Assembly: GCA_019843655.1 (NCBI GenBank) | Contig: JACDQD010000005.1 | Coordinates: forward strand, 4,243,575-4,307,574 | DNA length: 64,000 nt | DNA from: Lethocerus indicus | Taxonomy: Eukaryota; Arthropoda; Insecta; Hemiptera; Belostomatidae | Reading direction: 5' to 3' | In this document: positions 37,091 to 48,049 of the stretch, piece after piece | Position numbering within the stretch: position 1 is the first letter of the stretch | How the letters are laid out: each line of letters opens with the position of its first letter | Notes under the pieces: generated by a model | Databases searched by the model: none | Seen by the model: only the letters and a program-made list of their open reading frames with translations | Told to the model about the DNA's origin: nothing | Translations under genes and position numbers: made by a program

Positions 37091-37392
37091 TTTTTTTATT
37101 ATTATTATTTATTTATTTTTAATTTAATTTAATTTATTTATTATTATTAACATTTTATTTAATCATTTAGGTCGTGTGGCCACTTCCTTTTCAGGCGTCT
37201 GTAAGGAACATTTGGGATGTCGGGACCAAGATAGGTTGGGAAACACCGAATTAAATGATTCTTACTAAAGCCAAGATTCTGTTGGAATAATTTCAGCCAG
37301 CCAGGAAAGCTTCCCCAGGAATATTGCCATATCCCCGGTCCTATCCGCTCTCTGTCTCTTCGGCATTGTTCGATGAATGAAGCCCCAAACAA
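37091..37392 (-). mobile_element. Probable Jockey-like LINE 3' end, minus strand
   Basis: On the minus strand the frame ending at 37159 closes with PNVPYRRLKRKWPHDLND and a stop. The closing RRLKRKWPHDL strongly resembles the ORF2 end of the two Jockey copies here (RRLKRHWPRDL). It is followed by an AT-only stretch of about 65 bp (37091-37157), which would be its A-rich 3' tail. The upstream part does not align clearly, so the 5' border is a guess and no target duplication was identified. It represents a family distinct from the other two copies. Confidence 0.5.
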
Positions 37393-38678
37393 AACTCCTC
37401 TTACTGGGATACCCAGGGCGCCGATATCGCCCCCACTTTCAACCCCGATCTCTGATTAATCAAACGCTCCTCTACAGTTTTTGTCCCCTCGGACCTTTTT
37501 ATTTTTCACAGAGCCGTCGTACCCATCTCATCGGCCAGAGTGACGCCCTCTTCTCACATTCCGGCACAATGACAATGGCGTAAATGTTTGATGTCCGAAC
37601 CCCGATTCCATATTTTTCTTGCACGCTTTGTATAATGTTTCTACTGGAGAATTCCGTACCAATGTGTACCCGAATTAATACAGATTTAATCTCCGAATTA
37701 ACGTATTGTCAGTCAATTTATTCATTGTATATAAATAATCTTAGAACTGTCCTTCGTTCGAGGTAACCAATATTTTTTTAATATAATTCGCATTTTAGGT
37801 TCAGTGTTATATTTATATTTTGGGTCGTGTTTTAGACGTATATTCGTAGATTATCGCAATTCTTTTACGGATCTAATCGTGAAGAATGACGTTTTACTGC
37901 CGAGATTCTCCAGCCGTTTATTTCTGTCCGAGCTTCAAAAAAATTCAAATGGAAAACGTCCGCTGTGGTGCTGTGTGGCGGGGTCTCAGTTTAGTAGAAA
38001 TTTCAGCCGCAACTGGGCCGCGGGGCGGTGGCCGACGGGTACAATTTTTGGCGTTACCTACCGGCGAACGGTCGGACTACGCGCGTCGTTCTGGTTGTAC
38101 CAGTTGGCCGATAGATGGCTGAGCGCTTCGCTTTCGGGGAATGGTCGGGTGGGGGGCGTTTTGTCCTCCGTCCTGCGGAAAGTGAGTGTGACGAAGGGAA
38201 TTGCGGTCGGGGGCGATGAGGGGTGAGCGGGGGGAGGGGGGAGGGGAGGGGTGGGGACATCACGTATTTAATTAAAGCCAACTAAGGCGGAGGGAGCGAA
38301 TGGCGAGATGGGGAAAGGTTGGTGCGGGACCGCAATCTTGTCCCTAATTCATAATTGTGTACGACACCGCGGCTCCCACCCCCACCCCCACTTTCTACCC
38401 CTTCAGAATTACATTTTGAATAATTCTGCCAAATCCAACCCCCCCCACCCCCCCTCTCAACCCCTACCATTCACCCACATCTGCACAATCTCCGCGCCCT
38501 CCCTTGGTTTTATAACAAGAGACAAATGGCGTTGTAAGAGTGGGGCGGAGGGGGCCCTATCCCAGCCACCGTTTTACTAATTGCTTGCCGTCCCTACGGT
38601 CGACACGAATACTAAAATTTTAGTCGTTCAGTCTGATACAATTTCCGAATAGTTTCTTTCCCGGTTTCTCAACCCAAC
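37393..38678. other. Intronic DNA, no gene seen
   Basis: GC-rich between about 37930 and 38570, with C and G runs. The open frames here (for example 37804-38226) share no recognised motif. Confidence 0.4.
38229..38256 (+). repeat. G-run cluster able to form a G-quadruplex
   Basis: Five to six runs of four or more G separated by single A or T bases (ggggggaggggggagggg and on). This meets the usual four-run G-quadruplex pattern; any role is unknown. Confidence 0.7.
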
Positions 38679-38816
38679 TACAGTGCAGCGAGGATGCCAC
38701 AAAAACATCCAAAGTGCCAATAGTGACTAACACCGCTACTGAAGGTGGCGAGCAGCCGAAACCGGTCTAGCAAAAGACCAAACAAGCGAGAGGAGACAGA
38801 AACACACGAAATCTAC
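38679..38816 (-). mobile_element. GTAGATTT palindrome element, right half only
   Basis: Contains the centre (cagtgcagcgaggatgcc, aacatccaaagtgccaatag) and the right arm ending cacgaaatctac at 38816. The tail and left arm are absent. The DNA that follows (38817-38858) is the inverted copy of the DNA in front of the element at 39065, so this half was created together with its flank by an inverted duplication. Confidence 0.8.
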
Positions 38817-38858
38817 GAAACACTAATTATTAGAAATAATTCCTAATCCCAACGAACT
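38817..38858. repeat. Inverted repeat of 39015-39064
   Basis: Reads gaaacactaattattag and then cctaatcccaacgaact. The reverse complement appears directly before the next palindrome element, with a few indels (an extra ggattaggtt-like block there). With the neighbouring element halves it forms arms of about 180 bp around a 156-bp spacer. Confidence 0.75.
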
Positions 38859-39014
38859 ACTAAACAATAACCAAGAAAGGATAACAACTGCGACATAGCT
38901 CCGAACGGGTTCTTACAGATGTAAATGAAACTAGAGGCATTTTTCATAAATTTTCATAAAGTACACGAATTGTCGTAATGTCTGATAAAATAAATTTGTA
39001 TTCTAATATATTCT

Positions 39015-39064
39015 CAGTTCGTTGGGATTAGGATTAGGTTGGGATTTCTAGTAATTAGTGTTTC
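39015..39064. repeat. Inverted repeat of 38817-38858, containing a target duplication
   Basis: Ends in taattagtgtttc, which is the left copy of the 13-bp target duplication of the element at 39065-39334. Confidence 0.75.
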
Positions 39065-39334
39065 GTAGATTTCGTGCGTCTTTCTTCTGTCTCCTCTCGC
39101 CGGTTTGGTCTTTTGCTGGACCGGTTCGGCTGCTCGCCACCTTCAGTAGCGGTGTTGTTAGTGCCACTATTGGCACTTTGGATGTTTTTTGTGCCATCCT
39201 CACTATCAATTGTACTGACCTGTGTACCAGGTGGGGGGGGTCTAGCAAAAGACCAGACCAGCGAGAGGAGACGGAAACACACGAAATCTACGGAATTCCA
39301 AGCCCTCGCATACCGCAAAACGGGTATTCTAAAC
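39065..39334 (+). mobile_element. GTAGATTT palindrome element, full length, exact 13-bp target duplication
   Basis: This is the best reference copy. It starts gtagatttcgtgcg, followed by the left arm (gtctcctctcgccggtttgg, tgctggaccggttcggctgc), the centre (actttggatgttttttgtgc and ccatcctcact), a shortened right arm (tctagcaaaagaccagacca) ending cacgaaatctac, and the tail (ggaattccaagccctcgc, ataccgcaaaacgggtattc, taaac). The exact duplication taattagtgtttc is at 39052-39064 and 39335-39347. It has no coding capacity. Confidence 0.9.
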
Positions 39335-39347
39335 TAATTAGTGTTTC

Positions 39348-40877
39348 TTTCACGAGTCAGCTCTCAAGTCAATCCAGTTTTTATGGGCTCACTGAAATTC
39401 AACGAGCCGGATTCCGCGCTAACGCCAATTAAAGATATCGACTGAAGGTGTCGTATTTTAAAACGGCAAAGTCGCACAACTATGACAAATAAATACTTCA
39501 AAGTGAAAGGGGTTCAGGCGGAAAGGAGACAAAAACGTATACCTTTCTTTAGTGTTATCGCCGCTCCATTCTGACCCAGGTTTTCCATTAGGAGGAGCGT
39601 TAAGGGCGCCACTCATATCCCACAATTGCCGGGGGGCAATACACTCCGGATTAAAATATTGAAACGGCCCTCAGTTGCCCCATCCCCGGATTCAGTTCTG
39701 CACTTTATTCTACGATAATTTCGCCGGTGTCAGAATTAAGTATCAGAACCACTGACTTTTGTTCCTTTCCTTCTGTCCCACGTGAAAACGGATAATCTAT
39801 ATAAGAACAACATAAATAGATTACCTTTATAGAATACAGTCCTAGAAGTATATTAGGAGCGGGGAAAATTGCCAAACTCACCTTTGGCGTATTGTTTTCG
39901 GTTGAATATGAAAAAATACACAGAGTTTAACACACCGACTCTATCTCTGTGTTTCCGATATGATGAATTTGTGCGGCTATTCGGATGACTTGCAATTGCG
40001 ATGTATTGTACCGGTGACATTTCCAGAGCCCGGTGTGTATGTAACATGTCCTGTATTCCAGGCATCGCGTATGTTAGTTGCTGTTCTGGCTGGTAGAGTG
40101 CGCTGACGACAGATTCTGTCTGACAGAGTCATGTCTGACTCTTAGCTATATTGTATCGTCCGATTTCGTCCCACGTCCGTGCGAATCCGGGACACGTCTA
40201 TTCCTCCTTCTATGTCAATATGTTTTTAAAATAATTTTTCCCTAATGCATTGTCCTTAAATGGGGAAAACATTTCCCCACGAACCCCCAACACTGGAGCT
40301 TTCACGCTCTGTATATATATTGAGTTGTCCGGGAACGAGTTTTTCTCTCGGAAACATGAAGCCGGGATAGGATTTAATGCCGGGGTAGGGGGAGAAGCCC
40401 AGCCGCTGATAAGCGCTATCAGCGCTAGACATGCGATGGTTAAAGAACGCCCCCTCCCCCTCCCACCGCCCCCGGGACAAATGCCCGCCACTTTATTAGC
40501 CTTTCACTTAACGAACACTTAACACAATGGACGTCACTATTAAATATTGCGTTTCGCCTTCCGCTCGGACCTCCTTTTAATCGCCCGTCGTCTCTCATTT
40601 CCCTAGCTGGTGTAAGTGCGCATGAGTTTTTCAGAGTTGTTTTTCAGCATTTTCTCTCCGTAGTCTCTGAATATATTTTTCGCACGTTAAGTGAGACGAT
40701 TTTTAGAAAAAAAAAGTTAAAATGTTTTTTACTTTCAATATATCCAGGCAAGATACATTTTCTGTAGTTCTGATACAGCCATATTTTTCCGAGATAAGAC
40801 CTGACAATCCAATATTTATTTGCCGGAATAAAAATGTATACGCAATTCAAAAAACGATCGAGGTATTATATTAATCC
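39348..40877. other. Intronic DNA, nothing recognised
   Basis: A small hairpin lies at 40403-40421 (gctgata-agcgc-tatcagc). Otherwise there is no exon, RNA gene or repeat that I can support. Confidence 0.45.
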
Positions 40878-40947
40878 GTAGATTATCTGTTTCTGTCTCC
40901 TCTCGCTGGTTTGGTCTTTTGCTAGACCGGTTTCGACTGCTCACGTC
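40878..40947 (+). repeat. Half copy (left arm) of the GTAGATTT palindrome family
   Basis: Reads gtagattatctg, then tctcctctcgctggtttgg, tgctagaccggtttcgac and tgctcac, after which similarity stops. No second arm or tail. Confidence 0.75.
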
Positions 40948-41372
40948 TGTCGGCAGAGACGTATTTTTCCGTCCCGGGTATAATTCGAATCGCACTTAAT
41001 CCTGGAGCCCGAGGGAAGACATCGGGTGCACCGCCGATACGGGGGACCGCCTAATAAGAAGTCGAGCCGTCCTCCTTTTGCGCTGTTTTCCGAGGAAAAT
41101 TGCTTTTTGAATCGGCTTTTGGTGGTTGTTTCATTTCCCGCTTATTTATTCCTTTCCTGCGCTAGCTCCCCATTAAATTGGCCCCGGGGTTCGGCCCCTA
41201 TCCGCGCCCTTTTTGTAGGCCGCAATTTTCTTCGTGAAAAACTATGGGAGGTATTATTATTTTTATTATCCCAGTATCGTCATTATTCACTACGAGAATA
41301 TAAGGGAGGAAAGAGCTCGGCTGGCAAATTGCGAACACTAACTTGAATTTCGCCCCTGACAATCATTTCGGA
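40948..41372. other. Intronic DNA, nothing recognised
   Basis: Separates a half copy and a complete palindrome element. The open frame at 41026-41346 resembles no known family. Confidence 0.4.
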
Positions 41373-41630
41373 GTTTAGAATACCTCTTTTGTGGTCTGCG
41401 AGGGTTTGGAATACCGAAGATTTCGTGGGTTTCTGTCTCCTCTCGCTGATTTGGTCTTTCCCTAGACCGGTTTCGGCTGTTCGCCATCTTCAGTAGCGGC
41501 GTTAGCCACTTTGGACGTTTTTTGGGCATCCTCACTGCACTGACACTTGTACTGTGGTCGATACCGTACAAGTGCCAGCCACCACCGTACTCCAAACCAG
41601 CGAGAGGTGACAGAAACACACGAAATCTAC
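41373..41630 (-). mobile_element. GTAGATTT palindrome element, long form
   Basis: Reverse orientation: tail (gtttagaatacctcttttg, tggtctgcgagggtttgg, aataccgaagatttcg), left arm, centre (gttttttgggcatcctcac, tgcactgacacttgta), then a right arm whose inner part is missing (tccaaaccagcgagaggtg), ending cacgaaatctac. The flanks (aatcatttcgga and aattcattctga) align only with gaps, so a target duplication is uncertain. Confidence 0.82.
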
Positions 41631-42552
41631 AAATTCATTCTGATATTTGGAATATTTGGCGTTGGATAAAATTATTGAACTATTATTACTATTGAACTAT
41701 TATTAAAAATTCCATCACAAATTTAAATTTTTTGTAAGGTACTGTAAAAACTGTTGTACTTTTGAACATTAATTTTTGTATGAGGACTTATACAGAAGTT
41801 GGTTTGAACGCGTAAACTCTCCCCAATTCCTCATTGCGATGGTCCTAAATTTTTAAAATGTTAAAAGCCTCCACGGTAACCAGAGTAAATCATTGAATAG
41901 CGAATTCGGTATAAATGCAACTGATTGGCGGTTGAAAATCCGTGCTGTGGCGGGTGACCCGGTTAGGGGGGCCGCCCCAACCTCCCTCAACCCGTCGCTC
42001 GTTGACTTACCTCGCAGTTGAAAACCTCGCACAAACAGTTCAATATCCGCTCCATTCCTAACACACTTTCAGTTATACTGCTGACCCGCATACCCACCTA
42101 TAACGCGTCCATACGCTGCTCGCTCAATTATTTCATATTTATCAGCGCCTAAAGTCATTTTTCACGGACTGACAACCGTACTCGGTCGTGCAGTTACTGT
42201 TCCGTAATTTTTGAAATATTCTGTCCTTACATAATATTTCTATGTTATTATATTGATACCTATTTTTTTGTCTTTTTCAACAAAAAGTCTGTTTTGCTAC
42301 CAGCGACCTTATTCACCTTAATATTCATCCTGGCCTCTCTGATTTTTATTAATTTCTCATTTTTTATTACTAATGACAATCTTTTCGTACTATTCATCGT
42401 GTAATGCGCAAAGTGTGTATGATATTTCAATTGACGTCGACTTGTGTTTGAGACTTGTTTGGTCTCAATAGCATTAAATTGTGGTTCGGCCCCATATCGT
42501 CTGTCGAAGCGTTCTGTCATCACCGTCAATGTTCACTTTTATACAATTTTAT
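41631..42552. other. Intronic DNA, nothing recognised
   Basis: AT-rich at both ends with a GC-rich patch near 41940-42010. No repeat or exon could be supported. Confidence 0.45.
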
Positions 42553-42655
42553 AATACCGTAGATTTCGTGCCTTTCTTCTGTCTCCTCTCGCTGGTTTGA
42601 TCTTTCGCTTGACCGGTTTCGGCTGCTCGCCATCTTCAGTAGCGGTGTTAGTCAC
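42553..42655 (-). repeat. Half copy of the GTAGATTT palindrome family with a tail remnant
   Basis: Starts with the inner tail junction (ataccgtagatttcgtgcc), then the complete left arm up to agcggtgttagtcac, and stops before the centre. A poly-A stretch follows about 15 bases later (42668-42678); whether it is related is unclear. Confidence 0.75.
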
Positions 42656-43790
42656 CGTCTGTTTGTCAAAAAAAAAAATAAAAATATTTTTATAAATTTC
42701 TGGAATTCTTAATACTTTTGTTGTTCCCACGCTGTTCGATCCTGATATTTAGGCGCGTTATAAATTAAAACGAAAAAGACTGTATACAATAAAAAAATCT
42801 ACCGGGACTTGGACACGTGGAGCGTTCTGGGATATTCCGAAAGGGTATAAATCCCGGTCTCTATTGCTAATGGAGGAGCCGAGGTTGGGGTATTGGCGAG
42901 ATGAGGGTCGCGGGTTGGATGAGGGGGTGGATGGGGATGGGGATGGGGATGGGGGGGGAGGTGTGCAATCAAAACGTCCCCTCTATCTCCAGCCCCTGAT
43001 GATTAATCAAAGTCAGAACGGGACGCCAAGATGACGTTGAAATACGAAGCCAATTCCAACGGCGCTTTGGGATATGACGTTCGCGCGTCTCCAATCCCGC
43101 AGAGCAATTCCGGACCTTATTGTTTGTTCTTCATTTGTCCCTTTCGTTAATTTGTCTGCGGTTCGTCCCGACCGCCGATGTGTGTCGCATTCCACGAAAA
43201 ATACAGTCCCGGCATTTGAAAATATTTAATAAATGTCGATATCCAAACCTTGGAGCAATATTATAATCCTCCTGCCGTTGACAGGTTTCCTGTATTAATG
43301 TTAAATTTCGGGACTAATATTCTTAAAAAAAAATTCCTCCTTATATAGGCATTGTATTTTGACAATTTTAGCGGGGAAGAATTGAAACATCGCGATGTTA
43401 TTTGTACTTTGTGCTTTATCGGCTGATAAGGGGGCGACACCCTTTTTAATTATCCCTTTATGAACCCTTTTTGCCGGGAACACCGCCGGTTTAATAATGT
43501 ATCCGTAATAACAAATACCCGGAATCCTATCACTAAGTAAGTGACTCAGTTTTTGTTTATTGGCTTCGGAAAGCGTTCCCAAGAATTTGGTCCATCGGGT
43601 GAATTCTTCGCCGCCTCCTTTTGATCTTGAGCCTTAGGCTCGACCTAATTATAAATAATTCGATTAAAGTTCTGATACATTTTCCGACAACTGAAAATAC
43701 GGTTCTTCCTAATGTAGAAGATTTTTTAAAGAAATTCTCCCCTAACTTGTGTTGTCGACCGATGTTCTTAAATAATAAAATATTATTTGC
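42656..43790. other. Intronic DNA with a G-rich tandem repeat
   Basis: Apart from the (GGGGAT) run, no recognised feature. Confidence 0.45.
42931..42962 (+). repeat. (GGGGAT)n short tandem array ending in a G run
   Basis: Four GGGGAT units followed by eight G; could form a G-quadruplex. Confidence 0.85.
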
Positions 43791-43803
43791 ATTTCATTTC
43801 CAT

Positions 43804-44444
43804 GCCCTCCTGTTCTATTTAACAGTACTATCCCCACCCAACAGCAGGCTCCCTACCTTGGACTCTATAGAGACAAACGACTCACGTAGAATCCCCATAC
43901 CCGACTGAAAAGAACAGATCTAAATCGCAAATTTGGACTGCCGAGACCTCTTTTGAAAAGACATCAAAACTTACAATAGTCAACAAATTGACAATATATA
44001 AAGCCATATTAAAACCGACATGGACGTACGGAATAGAACTATGGGGTTCCGCCAAGAAACCCAACATCGCTCGCATCCAAACATTCCAGTCAAAAGTCCT
44101 TCGTACCATCCTTAATGCTCCCCGGTATGTTTCTAACCGAACAATCCATAATGACCTCAACATACCGACAGTGGACGAAGTCGCAAAATCACGCTTCCTT
44201 AAATTCCATTCCCGCCTCTCTCCACATCCAAATCCACTCGTTCAGTCCCTTTCCTCTTCTACCCACCCATTATCCCCCGCGTCGGCTTAAAGGCCACTGG
44301 CCTAGAGACTTTCTGTAGGTCGGATACAGGTCAAAAGTACCATCACTGGATGGCGCCTTTATCGAGTGAAAAAAGTCAAACAAACCGCCATTGTACCTGT
44401 AACTAGTATATAGTTGATTGTACAATAAATAAAGTTAAAAAAAA
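43804..44444 (+). mobile_element. Jockey-clade LINE, 5'-truncated 3' end, 12-13-bp target duplication
   Basis: Starts gccctcctgttc inside ORF2 and ends with a 3' UTR containing gtacaataaataaagtt and a run of A. The direct repeat tttcatttccat flanks it at 43792-43803 and 44446-44457; the preceding A also matches. It starts about 75 bp further upstream in the element than the related copy at 28454, showing independent 5' truncations. It ends only 175 bp before exon 2. Confidence 0.92.
43854..44318 (+). pseudogene. Broken Jockey-type reverse transcriptase, C-terminal part
   Basis: The first frame reads YLGLYRDKRLT, then TAG where the family has Trp (W), then HTRLKRTDLNRKFGLPRPLL. After a frame change the long open part reads LTIYKAILKPTWTYGIELWG, followed by IARIQTFQSKVLRTILNAPR, HNDLNIPTVDEVAK and HPNPLVQSLSSS, and a second frame change precedes RRLKGHWPRDFL and the stop at 44316-44318. 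These are the post-palm motifs of Jockey-clade ORF2. The catalytic YADD box is not included, so the copy is dead. Confidence 0.9.
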
Positions 44445-44619
44445 ATTTCATTTCCATATTTCGTGTGATGTTTCTGAAGAAAAAAGAACCCATTAATATC
44501 GTAATAGCTTCGTGTTCCCCCTAAGAAATATCGAAAACTGCCCGTGTCTTTTGAATTTCATTGATATATCGGAAATTTTATTGCAATTTATACCGGCTAA
44601 TAATTTCTTCTGTTCACAG

Positions 44620-44867
44620 AGCTGGTCGAGCTAGATCTGCTTCAGGCGATAAAGATCCCGTTCGACGATCAGGCGACCCAGTTCTTCGAGAACGGCAGCG
44701 ACGGCTTCCCGGCGATGGGGATGAGGCCCGGCTCCGACATCAAGTCGCCGTTCAGGCTCTTCATGCCCGAGAAGTTCTACCCGGAGTTCTCGATAGCCAT
44801 CACCGCCAAAATGGTCAACAGGGACGGCGGCGGATTCTTATTCGCCGTGGTCAACCCCTTGGATACG
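44620..44867 (+). CDS. Multiplexin (collagen XV/XVIII-like), exon 2: first half of the TSPN domain
   Basis: Bounded by ttcttctgttcacag and the donor gtaagt at 44868. Two bases complete the Glu codon begun in exon 1, then 82 full codons follow (phase 0 end). The peptide begins LVELDLLQAIKIPF, has an N-glycosylation sequon NGS at residues 67-69, and continues SPFRLFMPEKFYPEFSIAIT, then a Gly-rich turn and GGGFLFAVVNPLDT. The order of a strand ending F-x-x-F-S-(I/L), a tail of glycines and LFA(V/I) is the familiar start of the TSPN (laminin-G-like) domain of collagen XV and XVIII. Multiplexins are secreted basement-membrane proteoglycans. The exon is clearly richer in G/C than its surroundings, with codons mostly ending in C or G. 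Confidence 0.9.
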
Positions 44868-44994
44868 GTAAGTGTAATGGTCACTTCTGTGCCGGGATAT
44901 TCCGTTGAAATTTATTGCGCCCAAGTGTTATTGGAGTACGTCCGCCATCCAGCTATAATACATTTGTGAAATTGTCTGAACACATTATGCATAA

Positions 44995-45219
44995 AGTAGA
45001 TTTTTTGTGTTTCCGTCTCCTCTCGCTGGTTCGGTCTTTTGGTAGACCGGTTTCTCGGCTGATCGCCGTCTTCAGTAGCGGTGTGTTGGTCACTATTGGC
45101 TGACAGTAAGGGGTCTAGTGTACCGGGTAGGTCTAGCAAAAGACCAAACCAGCGAGAGGAGACAGAAACACGCAAAATCTACGCCATTCCAACCCCTCGT
45201 AGACCACAAAATAGGTATG
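44995..45219 (+). mobile_element. GTAGATTT palindrome element, 10-bp target duplication
   Basis: Lies 127 bp inside intron 2. Left arm from gtagattttttgtg, then tctcctctcgctggttcgg and tttctcggctgatcgcc, a short centre, a shortened right arm (tctagcaaaagaccaaacca) ending cgcaaaatctac, and the tail (gccattccaacccctcgt, agaccacaaaataggtatg). ttatgcataa stands on both sides (44985-44994 and 45220-45229). Since this target is itself palindromic and begins like the usual tail end, the exact border is uncertain by about three bases. Confidence 0.85.
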
Positions 45220-45229
45220 TTATGCATAA

Positions 45230-47923
45230 CATCCAATACAGATTTATTTAAACAAGTTAAATATTAGGAGATTGCATTAATTTGTAAATAAATACATTTT
45301 CACAAATCAAAATTTTTTAATTTGAAAATTGTATTTGTGTTCTAATGTTCTACAAATGCAGCTTGCCATGGCTCAATGAACAATACGTATCAGAAAATGC
45401 AACAGGAAATTGCATCTTTCTTTGTAAAGTTATTTTGCCCCCACAAGTGGGAAATAATCAGATAACTAATTCAGGAATTGTAACTAAAGTTCAAATGCCT
45501 CAAATGTTTAATTCCTACCCCTATAGCCAGTACTGAGATATTTTATATTTTACCCGGTTGCAATTCCTTCTGCCATTCTGCGCGGGTGTTCGCCGTAGAA
45601 AATTTGTTATAGTTGGTTGTTCAACGTGTAGGAGTTGGATCATAAATTGGGCGAAAGTTTCTTTCCAATGAACCCTATCAGATGTGACCCCCTCGCGGAG
45701 GAATCCATCGATAAACCATAAGCGCACTTCCCCATCCATCAACCGGCTAATGCTACTACGGGCCAAATCATTCACGCTCCAGTTTCTTTTCCTCCTTCCG
45801 AGTAAAACGAGGTCTTTATTTCATTTTATTAAAAAAAAAAAAGAAAAAGCGGTTAAAGTAATTGCGACTAATTATCCTCGAAGCGTGAGTGGCCACAATA
45901 AAAATTTATATATTAGAACTCAAGAAACAGTCGTTATTTCTAGAAGGGCGTTTCATTTAGTTCAGTAGTTGATCAGAATTGCTGGGCCTCATTTCATACA
46001 GTTATGAGTCGATACTTCTATCTTGCACTAATATGGCTTTTCTGCCATGTCAGTTGGCATAAAAATTCGTTACAAAGTGTATACATAAAATTATTCATCC
46101 TATTACTTCTCTGTTAAGCAGATACATGCATCGTGGTACCCGATGGAGTACATAATGTCGGTACATTTACCGATATTAGAATTTATTGTTTCGTATAGAC
46201 GCATCAACAAAATATAACATCGCATATAACAAAATTCCGTAAAGGTTCCAATTAGCGTTGGACAATTTTACTGGTCCTAAAGAGCAGTACAGATCAAGCA
46301 GTACCGAATAAATAAGAAATTTCAGTACGGAAAAAAAAACACGATCCTGTGCATACAAGAACATTGTACGACCGCTGTTTATGCAAATGTTTTGTGCAAA
46401 TGTAATTTATGCAAAGCTCGGCGTCGTTTTCAAACTGACTTTCGCCTATTTTACGGCGCAACAGATACATATTTAATTTTAACGGCCGGGGTCGCGCGCC
46501 CCGCTCATCGTAGGCGTGAAAAATTATTAAGAGAAGAAGGCGATTAATCTTCCAGGGAAACGAAATATTTACGGATGGCGTGCAAAACCGAGCGAACTTA
46601 GTGTACCGGATCAGAAAAATCCGAATTGCGACTGTAAATTTTCCTTCATCGAATAGCCTGTCCATCCGAATTATTCAGGACCTATTCGAGAGCCGCAAGT
46701 ATATAATTTCAAATAAGGAAAATCTAAACATCTTAGTTTTTTAAAAGGTATTAAATGTTTTTATAGCTTTATTTGCGTTTTGAATTTTATCCGAGAGCTG
46801 GAATGAATGGATCGCGCCCAGTTCAAACAATTCCGTAGCGTGTGTACACTCTGAAATGCACGTGCCGCAGGGGGAACGCTCTAGGTATATTTGCGAGATT
46901 GCTTCCGTTCACTGCGGGATTGCCCGTTGTAGTCCTAAGAAAGGACAGATCGCTGATCCGACATGTCGGGACGGGTCGAACTCTCAGGTCGTCAAGCAAT
47001 AACAGAACCCCATTTCGTAGAAGCTTCTCCCGGAGCACATTTCGAATCTCTGTACCGGTCGAGCTTTAACGGTCGTTTTCCCTTTAATCATTACTACTCT
47101 AGTACTGCAACCTCAGCTCCACAATTGTTATAGAATTTGATAAATGGCGCAGGGAATTATTGTGAGCCATCGTAGACACCGGTCAGAATTAGACGAAGAC
47201 GCGCAAACATGGGAGGAGAAAATATGAGCCGCGATATCGGCGGCTGAGTGAACATCCGTGAAAGATGAAATCCTACGGCGGCTAACCACCGTTTTATTAC
47301 GGGGGGAAAATATTAAGTTTCCGGCGATATGAAGGCGGAGGATATTTTGTCAGGACAAAAATAAATCCCGCGGAAACAATTTGCCGTCTTATATATCCAC
47401 TACGGAGCTCCGTCTGCCCCCATCCCTTCGCTCCCATCCAGGTCCAATACCGGGTTCTGCCAGGACTCCATAACTCCTCGACAACCGCCCGGCCTCCTCC
47501 TCGGATGTAATTGATCATCCGCCCTAGCGCCCGCGGTCTCTCTGGACGTTCGCTTCTTTTCAGAATTATTGCAGCTCATCATTTTTCCCTCGTACCCGAT
47601 CGCTCATCGGGCTCGTTACCGCTCTGCTCCCACATTATCGTCCCGCTTCTGTCTCTTTTTACTGGAATTTTTCAAATTCCATAACAATTACTACTGTGGA
47701 GCAGGTCTCACAGTACGCCCTTGAGTCGCGTAGAATTAGAATTTCGAATCCTGTATTTCAGAATATAATTTTTCCCATTTGACAGTGTCCAGCCAAGATT
47801 TCCTCCGGTTAAGCCTGGATTTTTTGTATCCGTCGGGCATTCGGAGTAAACGTTATTTTTTATTTAGATTTCGGTAACAAAAAATTACTCACACGCATTG
47901 TTTACAAAGAGAAAGTAAGTACC
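45230..47923. other. Intronic DNA, nothing recognised
   Basis: No exon, RNA gene or repeat that I can support. The open frames (for example 45684-45968 and 46294-46665) carry no known motif. Confidence 0.45.
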
Positions 47924-48049
47924 GTAGATTTCGTGCGTTTGCCTCCTCTCGCTGGTTTGGTCTTTTGCCAGACCGGTTTCAGCTGCTCGCCATCTCCAGT
48001 AGTAGTTGTGTCACTTTGGCGAGAAGAGACGGAAACGGATATTCTAAAC
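47924..48049 (+). mobile_element. GTAGATTT palindrome element, heavily shortened right arm
   Basis: Left arm complete (gtagatttcgtgcgtttgc, ctcctctcgctggtttgg, ccagaccggtttcagctgc, cgccatctccagtag); the centre and right arm are reduced to tcactttggcgagaagag and acggaaac, joined to the last part of the tail, ggatattctaaac. The flanks share agaaa and gtaa blocks, but no exact target duplication is clear. Confidence 0.75.

Larger units (their letters stand above)
6824..44619 (+). other. Intron 1 of multiplexin (about 37.8 kb)
   Basis: The intron is bounded by gtaaga at 6824 and ttctgttcacag ending at 44619. No conserved host exon was recognised inside it. It carries nine of the eleven largely complete palindromic elements... 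excluding the upstream and intron-2/3 copies listed separately, together with two Jockey LINE 3' ends, one minus-strand LINE end, one mariner fossil and two TTAA MITEs. Long first introns are usual for multiplexin genes and can hold enhancers or alternative promoters, but I see no specific evidence for either here. Confidence 0.65.

Noticed and set aside
44561..44908. 115-codon frame overlapping exon 2
   Set aside because: Shadow frame; the frame with TSPN motifs is the one consistent with the splice phases.
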